Positions 33,469 to 42,081 of a stretch of DNA of 64,000 nt are shown here, one piece after another. How positions within the stretch are numbered: the first letter of the stretch is position 1; the number at the start of each line of letters is the position of its first letter. Under the pieces are notes generated by a model. That model was not told the DNA's origin. It searched no databases and saw only the letters and a list, made by a program, of their open reading frames with translations. The stretch is taken from the NCBI RefSeq assembly GCF_014203735.1, contig NZ_JACHJQ010000004.1, positions 186,001-250,000 of the forward strand, given 5' to 3'. A program made the translations under genes and the position numbers. Source of the stretch: Actinophytocola algeriensis (GTDB taxonomy: Bacteria > Actinomycetota > Actinomycetes > Mycobacteriales > Pseudonocardiaceae).

Positions 33469-35992
33469 ATGCAGGCGATCCTGCTGGGTGTCCTTCTCGC
33501 ACGCGTGAACACCACCGTGCCCGTGGACGTCCTGATCGAGGCCATGTGGGGCACACCGGACCCCCGCGGCGCGCAGCGCCTGCAGCTCCACGTGCACCGC
33601 CTGCGCCGCGCGCTCGACGACCCCGACCGGCTCGCCTTCCACGCCGACGGCTACCGGCTGCGGGCCGACGTCGACGAGGTGGACGCGACCCGGTTCGAAC
33701 GGCTCGTGTCCGACGGGGGGTCCTCGGCGCTGCGGGAAGCGCTCGAGCTGTGGCAGGGCGACCCGTACCAGGGGCTGGACGTCCCCCTGCTCACCGACGA
33801 GGCCGCCCGCCTGTCGCAGCGGCGGCTCGCCGCCGAGGAGGACCGCCACGCCGCCGAGCTGGCCGAGGGCCGGGCCGCCTCGGTCGTCGGCCAGCTCGCC
33901 GAGCTGGTCCGCGCCCACCCGCTGCGGGAACGGGCGCACCTGCTGCACGTCACCGCCCTGTACGAGGTCGGAAGGCGGGCAGAAGCGCTCGCCGCCTACC
34001 GCGCGGCGCGGGACGTGCTCGTCGTCGAGCTGGGGGTGGAGCCCGGGTTCGAGCTGAGGGCGCTGGAGGCACGCGTGCTCGCCGGGGGAGCCCGTCAGCA
34101 CCCCGGTCGGGCCCGCGCAGCTGCCGAAGGACGTGCCCTCGTTCGTCGGCAGGGACGACGTCCTGGCGTTCATGGACGACACCTGGGCCAGGCGCGCCGG
34201 GCCGGTGGTCATCGCGGGCACGGCCGGGGTCGGCAAGACCGCGCTCGCCGTCCGCTGGGCGCACCGCAACAAGGACGCCTTCCCGGACGGGCAGTTGTAC
34301 GTGGACCTGCACGGGTTCGGGCCGGGCCTGCCGCTCGAGCCGGAGGAGGTGCTCGCCGGGTTCCTCCGCGCGTTCGGGGTGCCGGGTGCCGCCACGCCGA
34401 CCGGCCCGGTCGAGCGGGCCGCGCGGTTCCGGTCACTGGTGCACGACCGGAAAGTCCTCGTGGTGCTGGACAACGCACAGGTGCGGCCGCTCCTGCCGGG
34501 CGGGCGGGACTGCCTCGTGGTTATCACGAGCCGCGACTCGCTGGCCGGGCTCGTCGCCCGCGACGGTGCCACGCGGGCGGACCTGGACCGGCTTGCGCCC
34601 GCCGACGCGCTGGACCTGGTGCGCCGTCTGCTCGGCGCGCGTGTGGACGCCGAGCACGCCGCGGTCGTCGAGCTGGTCGACCGGTGCGCGCGGCTGCCGC
34701 TCGCGTTGCGGATCGCGGCGGAGGCGGTCGGCATCCGGGCCGGGCTGCGGGTCACCGACGTGGTCGCCGACCTCGACCTGGACGTGCTCGACGCGACCGG
34801 CGACCCCGACACCGACATCCGTGCCGTGTTCTCGTGGTCCCACCGCCACCTCGACGACAGCTCCGCGCGCCTGTTCCGCCTCATGGGCCGCCACCCGTGG
34901 GACGCGTCGCCGGACGCGCTCGCGGCGCTGGCCGGGTTCGACGGCCGGACCACGCGGCGCGCGCTGGCGTCGCTGGCGCGGGCGCACCTCGTCGAGGAGG
35001 CCGCGGGCGGCCGGTTCGGCATGCACGACCTGCTGCGCGCGTACGCGGCCGAGCAGCAGGAGCCCGACGACGGGGCGAGGCGGCGGCTGTTCGCGTGGTA
35101 CGTGCGGACCGCGGCGGCGGCCAGGAAGGCGGTCGTGCCGCAGGTCCCGCCGATCCCGCTGACCGGCGTGCCAGACGGCGGCGGCGACTTCCCGGACGCG
35201 GCGGAACGGCCGGTGCTGGTGGCGCTGGTGCTGAGCGGCTCCGACGACGACCTGGCGTGGCGGCTCGCCGCCATACTGCTGACGTACTTCAACATCGGCC
35301 GGTACTGGGGCGACTGGCTCACCACGCACGAGGCCGCGCTGGCGGCCGCGCGCCGCGAGGGCTCTGAGCTGGGCGAGGCCGTGGCGCTCAACGGACTCGG
35401 CGTCGTCCACGACGACCTCCTGCACGACGACGAGGCGGTCGACTGCCACCTCCGGGCCGCGACACTGTTCGCGCGGCTGGGGCAGACGCACTTCGCCGCG
35501 TGGAACCTCAACAACCTCGGTGTCGTGTACGACCGGCTCGGCCGCTTCGACGACGCCGTCGCCATGCACCACGAGGCCCTCGAGCTGTTCAGCCAGGTCG
35601 GCGACGAACGCGGGGTCGGCTACAGCCTCAACAACGTCGGCGACGTGCTCCGGCAACGCGGCGAGTACGCGGAGGCGGAGACGAACCTGTTGCGGGCACT
35701 GGCGCTGCAGACCGAGATGCGTGAGGTCGACGGGCTGCGTTACACCTACGCCCACCTCGCCGACCTGTACTCGGACATGGGCAGGCACGCTGATGCCCGC
35801 GAGTGGTACGACAAGGGCGTCGCGGCCAGCCTCGCCGCGGGTGACCGCTGGCTCGCGGCCACGATGCTCACCCGCCTCGCCGCGCTGGACCACGAGCCGG
35901 GCGCCTGTGTGCGCCAGGCGCACGCGCTGTTCGACGAGGTCGGCGACACCGAGTCCGCGGCCGAGGTCCGGGAGCTGCTGGGAGCGGGCTGA
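33469..35992 (+). pseudogene. AfsR/SARP family regulator, 5'-truncated and frameshifted
   Basis: Two reading frames together encode one SARP regulator. The first covers the end of the winged helix (GVLLARVNTTVPVDVLIEAMWG) and the bacterial transcriptional activation domain up to ELRALEARVLAGG. The second covers SFVGRDDVLAF, an NB-ARC ATPase with GTAGVGKTAL and VVLDNAQ, and C-terminal TPRs (NNLGVVYDRLGRFDDAVAMHHEAL). They are joined if one G is removed from the run of five at 34084-34088. The first 30 or so residues of the DNA-binding domain (usual GPLEV...GxRQR) are absent. It should have regulated secondary metabolism; sequencing error at the G-run is a simple alternative for the frameshift only. 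Confidence 0.75.
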
Positions 35993-36031
35993 CGTGGTGG
36001 CCGCGGCGATGTCGAAATCTCCCGGCCGGCT

Positions 36032-36047
36032 TCTACCTCTTGGTAGA
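36032..36047. promoter_or_regulatory. Inverted repeat TCTACC-TCTT-GGTAGA, candidate operator
   Basis: Six-bp arms with a 4-bp centre lie 15 bp before the ATG of the small membrane protein, overlapping its ribosome-binding region. The position suits a repressor site; the binding protein is unknown. Confidence 0.35.
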
Positions 36048-36062
36048 CGAGAGGAGAGCAAG

Positions 36063-36422
36063 ATGAACTGGCTGGCCGTCGTGGTGGCTGTGGTGTCGGC
36101 GTTCGTGGTGAGTTCGGTGTACTACTCGGTGGCCGGGCACGAGGCGGGGGACGGGACGCGGCCCGCGCCGTGGCAGGTCCTCGCCGAGCTGGGTCGCAGC
36201 GCACTGGTGGTGATCATGCTCGCCGTGCTGGTGGCCCGCATGGATCTGGGGTTCGGTGGCGCGGTCCTGCTCGGGCTCGCGGCGTGGGTCGCGTTCCCGT
36301 TCGTGTTGCTGTCGGGGTCGGTCATGTGGGACAAGGTCGCGGTGCGGGTGGCCGCCACCCACGCGGGCGACTGGCTGCTGAAACTGCTGGTTGTCACCGC
36401 GATCGTGGGGCTCTGGCGGTGA
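36063..36422 (+). CDS. DUF1761-like small membrane protein
   Basis: 119 residues with four membrane helices: MNWLAVVVAVVSAFVVSSVYYSV at the start, then LVVIMLAVLVARM, GGAVLLGLAAWVAFPFVLLSGSVMW and LLKLLVVTAIVGLW. The spacing and the tryptophan- and glycine-containing helices fit DUF1761. GAGAGGAG precedes the ATG. Function is not known for the family. A six-unit palindromic repeat array begins 17 bp after its stop. Confidence 0.7.
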   Translation: MNWLAVVVAVVSAFVVSSVYYSVAGHEAGDGTRPAPWQVLAELGRSALVVIMLAVLVARMDLGFGGAVLLGLAAWVAFPFVLLSGSVMWDKVAVRVAATHAGDWLLKLLVVTAIVGLWR

Positions 36423-36438
36423 GTTCCTGCCCCGGCGC

Positions 36439-36613
36439 GATGAAGGGGCCCTTCGTAACACCCGGCGCGATGAAGGACCCCTTCGTTGTGCTCACAGTGA
36501 TGAAGGACCCCTTCGTAACGTCCGGCGTGATGAAGGACCCCTTCGTTGTGCTCACAGTGATGAAGGGGCCCTTCGTAACGTCCGGTGTGATGAAGGACCC
36601 CTTCATCACACCG
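36439..36613. repeat. Six palindromic repeats with exact 30-bp period, ending in a 15-bp hairpin
   Basis: GATGAAGG(GG/AC)CCCTTCGT-type units begin at 36439, 36469, 36499, 36529, 36559 and 36589. The 12-bp spacers alternate between TGTGCTCACAGT and AACGTCCGGCGT-like forms, so the true unit is a 60-bp dimer. The last unit is a perfect hairpin (CCGGTGTGATGAAGG, loop ACC, CCTTCATCACACCGG). The array fills the gap between two convergent genes (stops at 36420-36422 and 36730). The rest of 36614-36729 shows no gene. A barrier or terminator role is inferred. Confidence 0.85.
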
Positions 36614-36729
36614 GGCCGCGTCCAGAGACCTGCCCCTCCGGCGAGGAGCCCCCGGAGGGCACACCCACCCCCCGAAGGCACCCCAGCAACCGAGAAAAGG
36701 TCCATCAGCGCCGAAGGGAATCCGAGGTG

Positions 36730-37731
36730 TTACAGCCGGACCACCATCTTGCCGGTGTTCTCCCCGCGCAGCATGCCGAGGAACGCGGCGGGCGCGTTGT
36801 CGAGACCGTCCGCGAAGGTCTCCTCGGCCACCAGCTTGCCGGTGGCCAGCCACTGCCCGACCTCCTCGGCCATCGCCCTGAACCGGTCGTAGTGGTCGAG
36901 GATGATGAAGCCCTGCAGCTTCAACCGCTTGCCCACCAGCAGGTGCATGTTGTGCGGCCCGGGCGGCGGTTCCTTCTCGTTGTACATGGAGATCGATCCG
37001 CACACGGCCACGCGGCCGTTCGTGTTCAGCGCGGCGATCGCCGCTTCGAGGTGGTCGCCGCCGACGTTGTCGAAGTACACCTCGATGCCGTCGGGCGCGG
37101 CGTCCGCCAGCAGTTCGCGGACGTCGCCGTCGCGGTAGTTGAACGCCGCGTCGAAGCCCAGCTTGTTCGTCAGGTGCGCGACCTTGTCGGCCGACCCGGC
37201 GCTGCCGATCACCCGGCCCGCGCCCTTCAGCCGCGCGAACTGCCCGGCGAGGCTGCCGACCGCACCCGCGGCACCGGACACGAACACCGTGTCGCCCTGC
37301 TTGAACTCCGCGATGTCGAGCAGCCCGACGTACGCGGTCAGCGCGGGCATGCCCAGCGCGCCGAGGAAGTGCGACGGCGACACGCCCGCGATCGGCGTCA
37401 GCGCCGTGTACTCCGACACCAGCGCGTGCGACCGCCAGCCGAGGCCGTGCAGCACCAGGTCACCGGGCGCCACACCGTCCACACCGGACTCGACGACCTC
37501 GCCGACGGCGCCGCCCTCGAGTGCCTTGCCCAGCTCGTAGGGCGGGGTGTAGGACTTCACGTCGTTCATCCGGCCCCGCATGTACGGGTCGACGGACATG
37601 AACGTGTTGCGCACCAGCAGTTCCCCGGCGCCCGGCGAGGGCAGCTCGACGTCCGCGAACGCGAAGTTCTCGTCGGTCGGCCAGCCGCTGGGGCGGGACG
37701 CGAGCCGGATCTCCCGTGCGGTGACCGACAT
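36730..37731 (-). CDS. NADP-dependent medium-chain oxidoreductase (zinc-less MDR)
   Basis: 333 residues from the ATG that shares one base with the upstream Ohr stop. It shows the leukotriene-B4-dehydrogenase/curcumin-reductase type: MRGRMNDVKSYTPPYELG, then the nucleotide-binding GDTVFVSGAAGAVGSLAGQFARLKG and VYFDNVGGDHLEAA. Zinc ligands of alcohol dehydrogenases are absent. It likely reduces alpha,beta-unsaturated carbonyls with NADPH. Coupling to Ohr suggests detoxification of lipid peroxidation products. Confidence 0.9.
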   Translation of the reverse strand: MSVTAREIRLASRPSGWPTDENFAFADVELPSPGAGELLVRNTFMSVDPYMRGRMNDVKSYTPPYELGKALEGGAVGEVVESGVDGVAPGDLVLHGLGWRSHALVSEYTALTPIAGVSPSHFLGALGMPALTAYVGLLDIAEFKQGDTVFVSGAAGAVGSLAGQFARLKGAGRVIGSAGSADKVAHLTNKLGFDAAFNYRDGDVRELLADAAPDGIEVYFDNVGGDHLEAAIAALNTNGRVAVCGSISMYNEKEPPPGPHNMHLLVGKRLKLQGFIILDHYDRFRAMAEEVGQWLATGKLVAEETFADGLDNAPAAFLGMLRGENTGKMVVRL

Positions 37732-38147
37732 CAGGCCACCCGCAGGTTCACGTCGATGTTGCCGCGGGTCGCGTTGGAGTACGGGCACACCTGGTGCGCC
37801 GTGTCGACCAGCTTCTGCGCGGCTTCGCTCTCGAGGCCCGGCAGCGCCACGACCAGGTCGACGACCAGCCCGAAACCCTCACCCTGCTTGCCGATGCCGA
37901 CCTCGGCGGTCACCGACGAGTCGTGGACCGAGACCTTCTCCCTGCGTGCGACCGCCTGCAGCGCGCTGTGGAAACACGCGGCGTAGCCAGCGGCGAACAG
38001 CTGCTCGGGGTTGGTGCCCGCGCCGCCGGGGCCGCCCATCTCCTTCGGCATGGACAGGTCGTGCTCGAGCACGCCGTCCGAGGACGCGACGTGGCCGCGC
38101 CTGCCCGCGCCGGTGGACGTGGCTTTCGCTGTGTAGAGCGCTTCCAT
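37731..38147 (-). CDS. ohr: Organic hydroperoxide resistance protein Ohr
   Basis: 138 residues. The two redox cysteines are in place: GYAACFHSAL for the peroxidatic Cys (about residue 60) and VCPYSNATRGNIDV near the C-terminus for the resolving Cys. GGPGGAGTNPEQLFAAG is the family signature. Ohr reduces organic and lipid hydroperoxides using lipoyl-protein thiols. It lies between its expected regulator OhrR and an NADPH oxidoreductase, all on the same strand. Confidence 0.95.
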   Translation of the reverse strand: MEALYTAKATSTGAGRRGHVASSDGVLEHDLSMPKEMGGPGGAGTNPEQLFAAGYAACFHSALQAVARREKVSVHDSSVTAEVGIGKQGEGFGLVVDLVVALPGLESEAAQKLVDTAHQVCPYSNATRGNIDVNLRVA

Positions 38148-38159
38148 GGAATCCCTTTC

Positions 38160-38600
38160 TCAGTCCTGCTGTGCGGTGATCTCTTCGGTCAGTCGGACGA
38201 GGTTCTCCCGCAGTGCCTCGAGTTCCGCGAGGCCCATGCCCGTGGCACCGGAGAGCTTGCGGGGCACGCTCATCGCGCGGTCCCGTAGCGCACCGCCCTC
38301 GTCGGTCGGGTACACGCGGACCGCGCGCTCGTCCTCCGCGCACCGCTGACGGCGCACGAGACCGGCGGCCTCGAGTCGTTTCAGCAGCGGGGAGAGGGTG
38401 CCCGAGTCGAGGTCGAGCGCCTGGCCGAGTTCCTTGACCAGGACCGGACCGCGTTCCCAGAGCACGAGCATCACGAGGTACTGCGGATAGGTCAGGCCCA
38501 GCGCGTCGAGCGCGGGCCGGTAGAGACTGGTGACCGCCCGCGACGCCGCGTACAGCGCGAAGCACACCTGGTTCTCGAGCTTCAGTTCGTCGGCGGCCAC
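38160..38600 (-). CDS. ohrR: MarR/OhrR-type peroxide-sensing repressor
   Basis: 146 residues from GTG 38600. A longer start at 38633 would sit inside the operator palindromes and is less likely. ELKLENQVCFALYAASR near the N-terminus contains the sensing cysteine of OhrR; the winged helix (VKELGQALDLDSGTLSPLLKRLEAAGLVRRQR) and wing DERAVRVYPT follow. Oxidation of the cysteine releases the operator, inducing ohr. Gene order ohrR-ohr-oxidoreductase with short gaps suggests one operon. Confidence 0.92.
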   Translation of the reverse strand: MAADELKLENQVCFALYAASRAVTSLYRPALDALGLTYPQYLVMLVLWERGPVLVKELGQALDLDSGTLSPLLKRLEAAGLVRRQRCAEDERAVRVYPTDEGGALRDRAMSVPRKLSGATGMGLAELEALRENLVRLTEEITAQQD

Positions 38601-38614
38601 GACAGCTACATTAC

Positions 38615-38636
38615 GCACAACCAAGTTGTGCACAAC
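38615..38636. promoter_or_regulatory. OhrR operator candidate
   Basis: Two overlapping palindromes lie just upstream of the OhrR start: GCACAAC-CAA-GTTGTGC (38615-38631) and GTTGTGCACAAC (38625-38636). The ACAAC/GTTGT half-sites are like OhrR sites in other bacteria. The location between ohrR and the divergent MMPL gene could let OhrR influence both. Confidence 0.6.
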
Positions 38637-38700
38637 TCAATGTGCCCAGGCTCACCCGGCTGTTGAGCAGGCTGCCAACAAGCCCTTTAGGCTCCCCGGC

Positions 38701-40743
38701 ATGGGTCGTGTCCGATGGTGGTTGCCAGCTCTGCTCGTGGTCCTCTGGCTCGCCATCGGCGGGATCGGCGGCCCGTTCGCGGGAAAGCTCTCCGACGTCG
38801 CCACGAACGACAACGCCGCGTTCCTCCCCGAGTCGGCCGAGGCCACCGAGGTCGAGCACCTGCAGCGGCAGTTCAGCGACGAGCAGGTGTTCCCGGCCGT
38901 GGTCGTCGCGGAGCGCGCGTCCGGCATCACCGAGGACGACCTGCGGTTCCTCGCGGAACGCGGGGTGGCCCTCGCGGAGGTCGACGGCGTGGCGGGGCAG
39001 GCGTCACCGCCCGCGAAGTCCGAGGACGAGCAGGCGGCGCAGTTCGTCGTGCCGATCGCGGGGGACGGCGGCGAGCCGGACAAGGTCGTGTCCGAGGTGC
39101 GCGACGAGCTGGCGGCCGGCGCGCCTGCCGGGCTGACCGTGCTGGTCACCGGACCCGCAGGCCAGATCGCCGACCTGGTCGTCGCGTTCGGCGGCATCGA
39201 CGGCCTGCTGCTCCTGGTCGCGGGCCTGGTCGTCGTGGTGATCCTGATCGTCGTGTACCGCAGCCCGCTGCTGCCGCTGCTCGTGCTGGTGTCCGCGGTG
39301 TTCGCGCTCGGGGTCGCCGCGTTCGTCGTGTACCAGCTGGCCGACCACGACGTGCTGAAGCTCAACGGCCAGAGCCAGGGCATCCTGTTCATCCTGGTCT
39401 TCGGCGCGGCCACCGACTACGCGTTGCTGATGGTGTCCCGGTTCCGCGAGGAACTGCGCGACACCGACGACAGGTTCACCGCGATCCGCACCGCGTGGCG
39501 CGCGACCCTCGAACCCATCGCCGCGTCCGCGGGCACGGTCGTGATCGGCCTGCTGTGCCTGCTGTTCAGCGACCTGCGCTCCAACCAGGGCCTCGGACCC
39601 GTCGCCGCCATCGGCATCGGCGCGGCGCTGATCGCGTCGCTCACGTTCCTGCCCGCCACGCTCGCACTCGTCGGCAGGGCCGCGTTCTGGCCGTTCCTCC
39701 CCAAGCACGGCTCGGAGAAGCCGGAGCACCGCGGCCTGTGGGGCTGGATCGCCCGGCACGTCGGCGCGCGGCCGAGGCTGATCTGGATCGTGACGACGAT
39801 CGTGCTGCTCGCCGGGGTCGCGTTCGTGCCGCAGCTCAAGGCGAGCGGCACGGCGCAGTCCGACATCTTCCTGACCGAGGTGGACTCCGTGCGCGGTCAG
39901 GACGTCCTGTCCGCACACTTCCCCGGCGGCTCCGGTTCGCCGACGGTGATCATCGCGAAGTCCGCGCAGGCGCAGCAGGTCGCGCAGGCGGCCGAGGTGG
40001 ACGGGGTGGCGAACGTGCGGCCCGCGGGGGAGAAGAACGGCCTGGTCCTCATGCAGGCCACCCTCGACGACCCGGCCGACTCCGAGGCCGCACTGTCCAC
40101 TGTGGAACGCATGCGGGCGGCCGTGCACGCAGTGCCGGACGCGGACGCGCACGTCGGCGGCCAGACCGCGATCCAGCTCGACGTGCAGACCGCGTCGCAA
40201 CACGACCGCACGTTGATCATCCCGATCGTGCTCGTGGTGATCTTCCTGGTGCTGGCGTTGCTGCTGCGGGCCCTCCTGGCGCCACTCCTGCTGATCGCGA
40301 CCGTGGTGCTGTCCTTCGGCGCGACCATGGGCGTGTCCGCGCTGGTGTTCAACCACCTGTTCGGCTTCCCGGGCGCGGACCCGGCGATCCCGTTGTTCGG
40401 GTTCATCTTCCTGGTGGCACTGGGCATCGACTACAACATCTTCCTGATGACCCGCGTGCGCGAGGAGGCGCTGGAGTCCGGCACCCGCAAGGGCACGCTG
40501 CGCGGTCTCGCGGTGACCGGCGGCGTGATCACGTCGGCGGGCGTGGTGCTGGCGGCGACGTTCGCGGCGCTGGCGGTGATCCCGGTGCTGTTCCTGGCCC
40601 AGATCGCGTTCATCGTGGCGTTCGGCGTGCTGCTGGACACGATCATCGTGCGGTCGCTGCTGGTGCCCGCGCTGACCATCGACATCGGCAGGCGGATCTG
40701 GTGGCCTGCGAAGCTCAGCCGGCGAGCACCGTCAGAGTCCTGA
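38701..40743 (+). CDS. MMPL (RND superfamily) transporter
   Basis: 680 residues from ATG 38701. Twelve membrane helices are arranged as two groups, each preceded by a large extracytoplasmic loop, as in MmpL proteins. Conserved signals are FGAATDYALLMVSRFREELR in the first half and VALGIDYNIFLMTRVREEA in the second, with the proton-relay Asp-Tyr pairs. It should export lipids or drugs using the proton gradient. It is divergent from ohrR; its stop region overlaps the end of a decayed LLM gene on the other strand. Confidence 0.92.
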   Translation: MGRVRWWLPALLVVLWLAIGGIGGPFAGKLSDVATNDNAAFLPESAEATEVEHLQRQFSDEQVFPAVVVAERASGITEDDLRFLAERGVALAEVDGVAGQASPPAKSEDEQAAQFVVPIAGDGGEPDKVVSEVRDELAAGAPAGLTVLVTGPAGQIADLVVAFGGIDGLLLLVAGLVVVVILIVVYRSPLLPLLVLVSAVFALGVAAFVVYQLADHDVLKLNGQSQGILFILVFGAATDYALLMVSRFREELRDTDDRFTAIRTAWRATLEPIAASAGTVVIGLLCLLFSDLRSNQGLGPVAAIGIGAALIASLTFLPATLALVGRAAFWPFLPKHGSEKPEHRGLWGWIARHVGARPRLIWIVTTIVLLAGVAFVPQLKASGTAQSDIFLTEVDSVRGQDVLSAHFPGGSGSPTVIIAKSAQAQQVAQAAEVDGVANVRPAGEKNGLVLMQATLDDPADSEAALSTVERMRAAVHAVPDADAHVGGQTAIQLDVQTASQHDRTLIIPIVLVVIFLVLALLLRALLAPLLLIATVVLSFGATMGVSALVFNHLFGFPGADPAIPLFGFIFLVALGIDYNIFLMTRVREEALESGTRKGTLRGLAVTGGVITSAGVVLAATFAALAVIPVLFLAQIAFIVAFGVLLDTIIVRSLLVPALTIDIGRRIWWPAKLSRRAPSES

Positions 40744-41104
40744 GCTGTCCTTCCGCCGTGCCGTAGGGGACGGCGAGGAAGTCGGTGACGCCCGCGTCGC
40801 GCAGGCGGGCCAGGCTTGGTCCCGGCCTCGTCGTCGGTGACGCAGGTCAGCAGGCCCGCGACGACGCGCGGGTTCGGGTGGTGCCTGCCGATCGTGGGCA
40901 CGATGTGGTCGGCGAGCGTGCGCACGCCGGTCATCCACGTGACCGTGCCGTCGGTCAGCTCGCCGGCGACCCGCAGCATGGCGGCCCGAGCGCCGCGAGC
41001 AGCGTCCCCGGTGGCTCCGCGCCGGGGCACGGTGACGGCGCCCGTCGCCACCAGCGTCTCGCCATCGTGGTCGACGGCCTCCCCGCGCAGCAGCGGGAGC
41101 AGGG
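40715..41104 (-). pseudogene. Decayed LLM class F420-dependent oxidoreductase
   Basis: Pieces of one protein occur in different frames on the minus strand: LLPLLRGEAVDHDGETLVATG, then PGTLLAALGP in another frame, AAMLRVAGELTDGTVTWMTGVRTLADHIVPTIGRHHPNPRVVAG, and finally RDAGVTDFLAVPYGTAEGQLRTLTVLAG before the stop at 40715. About 50 residues between the last two pieces are missing and the whole N-terminal half is absent. These are features of luciferase-like F420 enzymes. The break at about 41104 coincides with the start of a truncated TetR gene in the opposite direction. Confidence 0.7.
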
Positions 41105-41496
41105 GACCGGCACCGCCACTTCCCGAGCCGCCTCGCGCTGCTGGACGCCGTGTTCGCGGGACGCGTGGCGGCGTTGTGCGCCCGGGGTGAGTCGCCGCTG
41201 GCAGCACCGGATCCGGCCGAGGCGCTGACGACGTGGTCGCGGGAGGTGACCCGGCACGCCGCGGAGAACCGCGGTCTTGGCACGTCACTGCTCAACGGCA
41301 CCGGCGAGTCGAGCCACGAGAAATCCTGGCCACGGCCACCGCGCTGACGGAAAAGGCGAAAACCGAGGGCGAGGTGAAACCGGAAGTGACTCCGGGCGAT
41401 CTGCTGAAACTGGCGAACGCCATTGCGCTCGCGGCGGAAGAAACCCCGGAAGAAGCAGACCACCTGCTGAGACTGGCCCTGACCGGAATTCACTAG
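41105..41496 (+). pseudogene. Truncated and frameshifted TetR family regulator
   Basis: The plus strand begins abruptly with HRHFPSRLALLDAVFAGRVAAL, which corresponds to the last part of a TetR helix-turn-helix (normally GTxYRHFPxR), so the first 30-40 residues are lost. The reading continues to GTGESSHEKSW, shifts frame, and resumes as ILATATALTEKAKTEGEVKPEVTPGDLLKLANAIALAAEETPEEADHLLRLALTGIH. The final TAG is formed by the edge of an inserted element. It was probably the divergent regulator of the neighbouring LLM gene. Confidence 0.65.
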
Positions 41497-42081
41497 GGCG
41501 TGTTGCCAAACCTGATCCGGTAACTCACCGGCGGGGCTGGGAGTTGTGTCGCGTGATGTGATCTCGGATGCGTGGGGCGGCCTGCGCCTCTCCGCGACTC
41601 CGCACTGGTTGACGAGCGCGACCACCGCGGCGGGTCAATCCACAAGCGCGGCGACGGCCTCGATCTCAACCAGCTGATCGTCATAGCCCAGCACTGTGAC
41701 GCCCATCAAGGTACTGGGCACGTCGTGGTGGCCGAACGCGTCACGAACAACCGCCCACGCCGCACCCAGGTCCGACTGACGAGAAGAAGCAACCAGGACG
41801 CGGGTGCTGACCACGTCTTCGATCGTCGCGCCAGCCGCCCGAAGCGCCTCCGTCAGCGTCTCAACGCACTTGGCGGCCTGCCCCGCGTAGTCACCGACAG
41901 CCGCTGTTGTCCCGTCCTTCTCGAGCGGGCACGCGCCCGCGAGGAAAATCAGGCGCGCTCCGCTCTCAACGGTCGCCGCATACGCGTACTCGGCAACATC
42001 ACTCAGCGCAGCTGAACGGACAAGACCAACGGCGGTACCCACCCGGCCATCCTGTCATACACCTTTGGCAACACGCCCTAG
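41493..42081. mobile_element. Transposase-less element with 18-bp perfect inverted repeats carrying a RidA gene
   Basis: CTAGGGCGTGTTGCCAAA (41493-41510) is repeated exactly in reverse complement at 42064-42081. CTAG at both outer edges is either part of the repeat or a duplicated target. Inside there is only a RidA gene; 41541-41600 reads VSRDVISDAW on the plus strand, which resembles the beginning of an IS5-family transposase. The stop codons of both flanking genes are formed by the element edges. I interpret it as an IS derivative in which the transposase was replaced by a passenger gene, mobilisable only in trans. Confidence 0.7.
41635..42042 (-). CDS. RidA (YjgF/YER057c/UK114) family protein
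   Basis: 135 residues from GTG 42042. It has the RidA trimer-forming fold with GARLIFLAGACPLEKDGTTAAVGDYAGQAAKCVETLTEALRAAGATIEDVVSTRVLVAS, including the arginine that binds imine/enamine intermediates, and the closing VEIEAVAALV with the conserved glutamate. RidA members hydrolyse reactive 2-aminoacrylate or act on related imines. Unusually it is the only complete gene inside an element with perfect inverted repeats. Confidence 0.88.
   Translation of the reverse strand: MGTAVGLVRSAALSDVAEYAYAATVESGARLIFLAGACPLEKDGTTAAVGDYAGQAAKCVETLTEALRAAGATIEDVVSTRVLVASSRQSDLGAAWAVVRDAFGHHDVPSTLMGVTVLGYDDQLVEIEAVAALVD

Noticed and set aside
36439-36613. CRISPR array (30-bp period, repeat-like units)
   Set aside because: The spacers are only 12 bp and repeat each other alternately, units are palindromic, and no cas genes are present.
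36170-36892. Protein with decapeptide repeats across the palindromic array
   Set aside because: Open frames exist on both strands only because the period is a multiple of three; there is no ribosome-binding site and the frame runs through two neighbouring genes.
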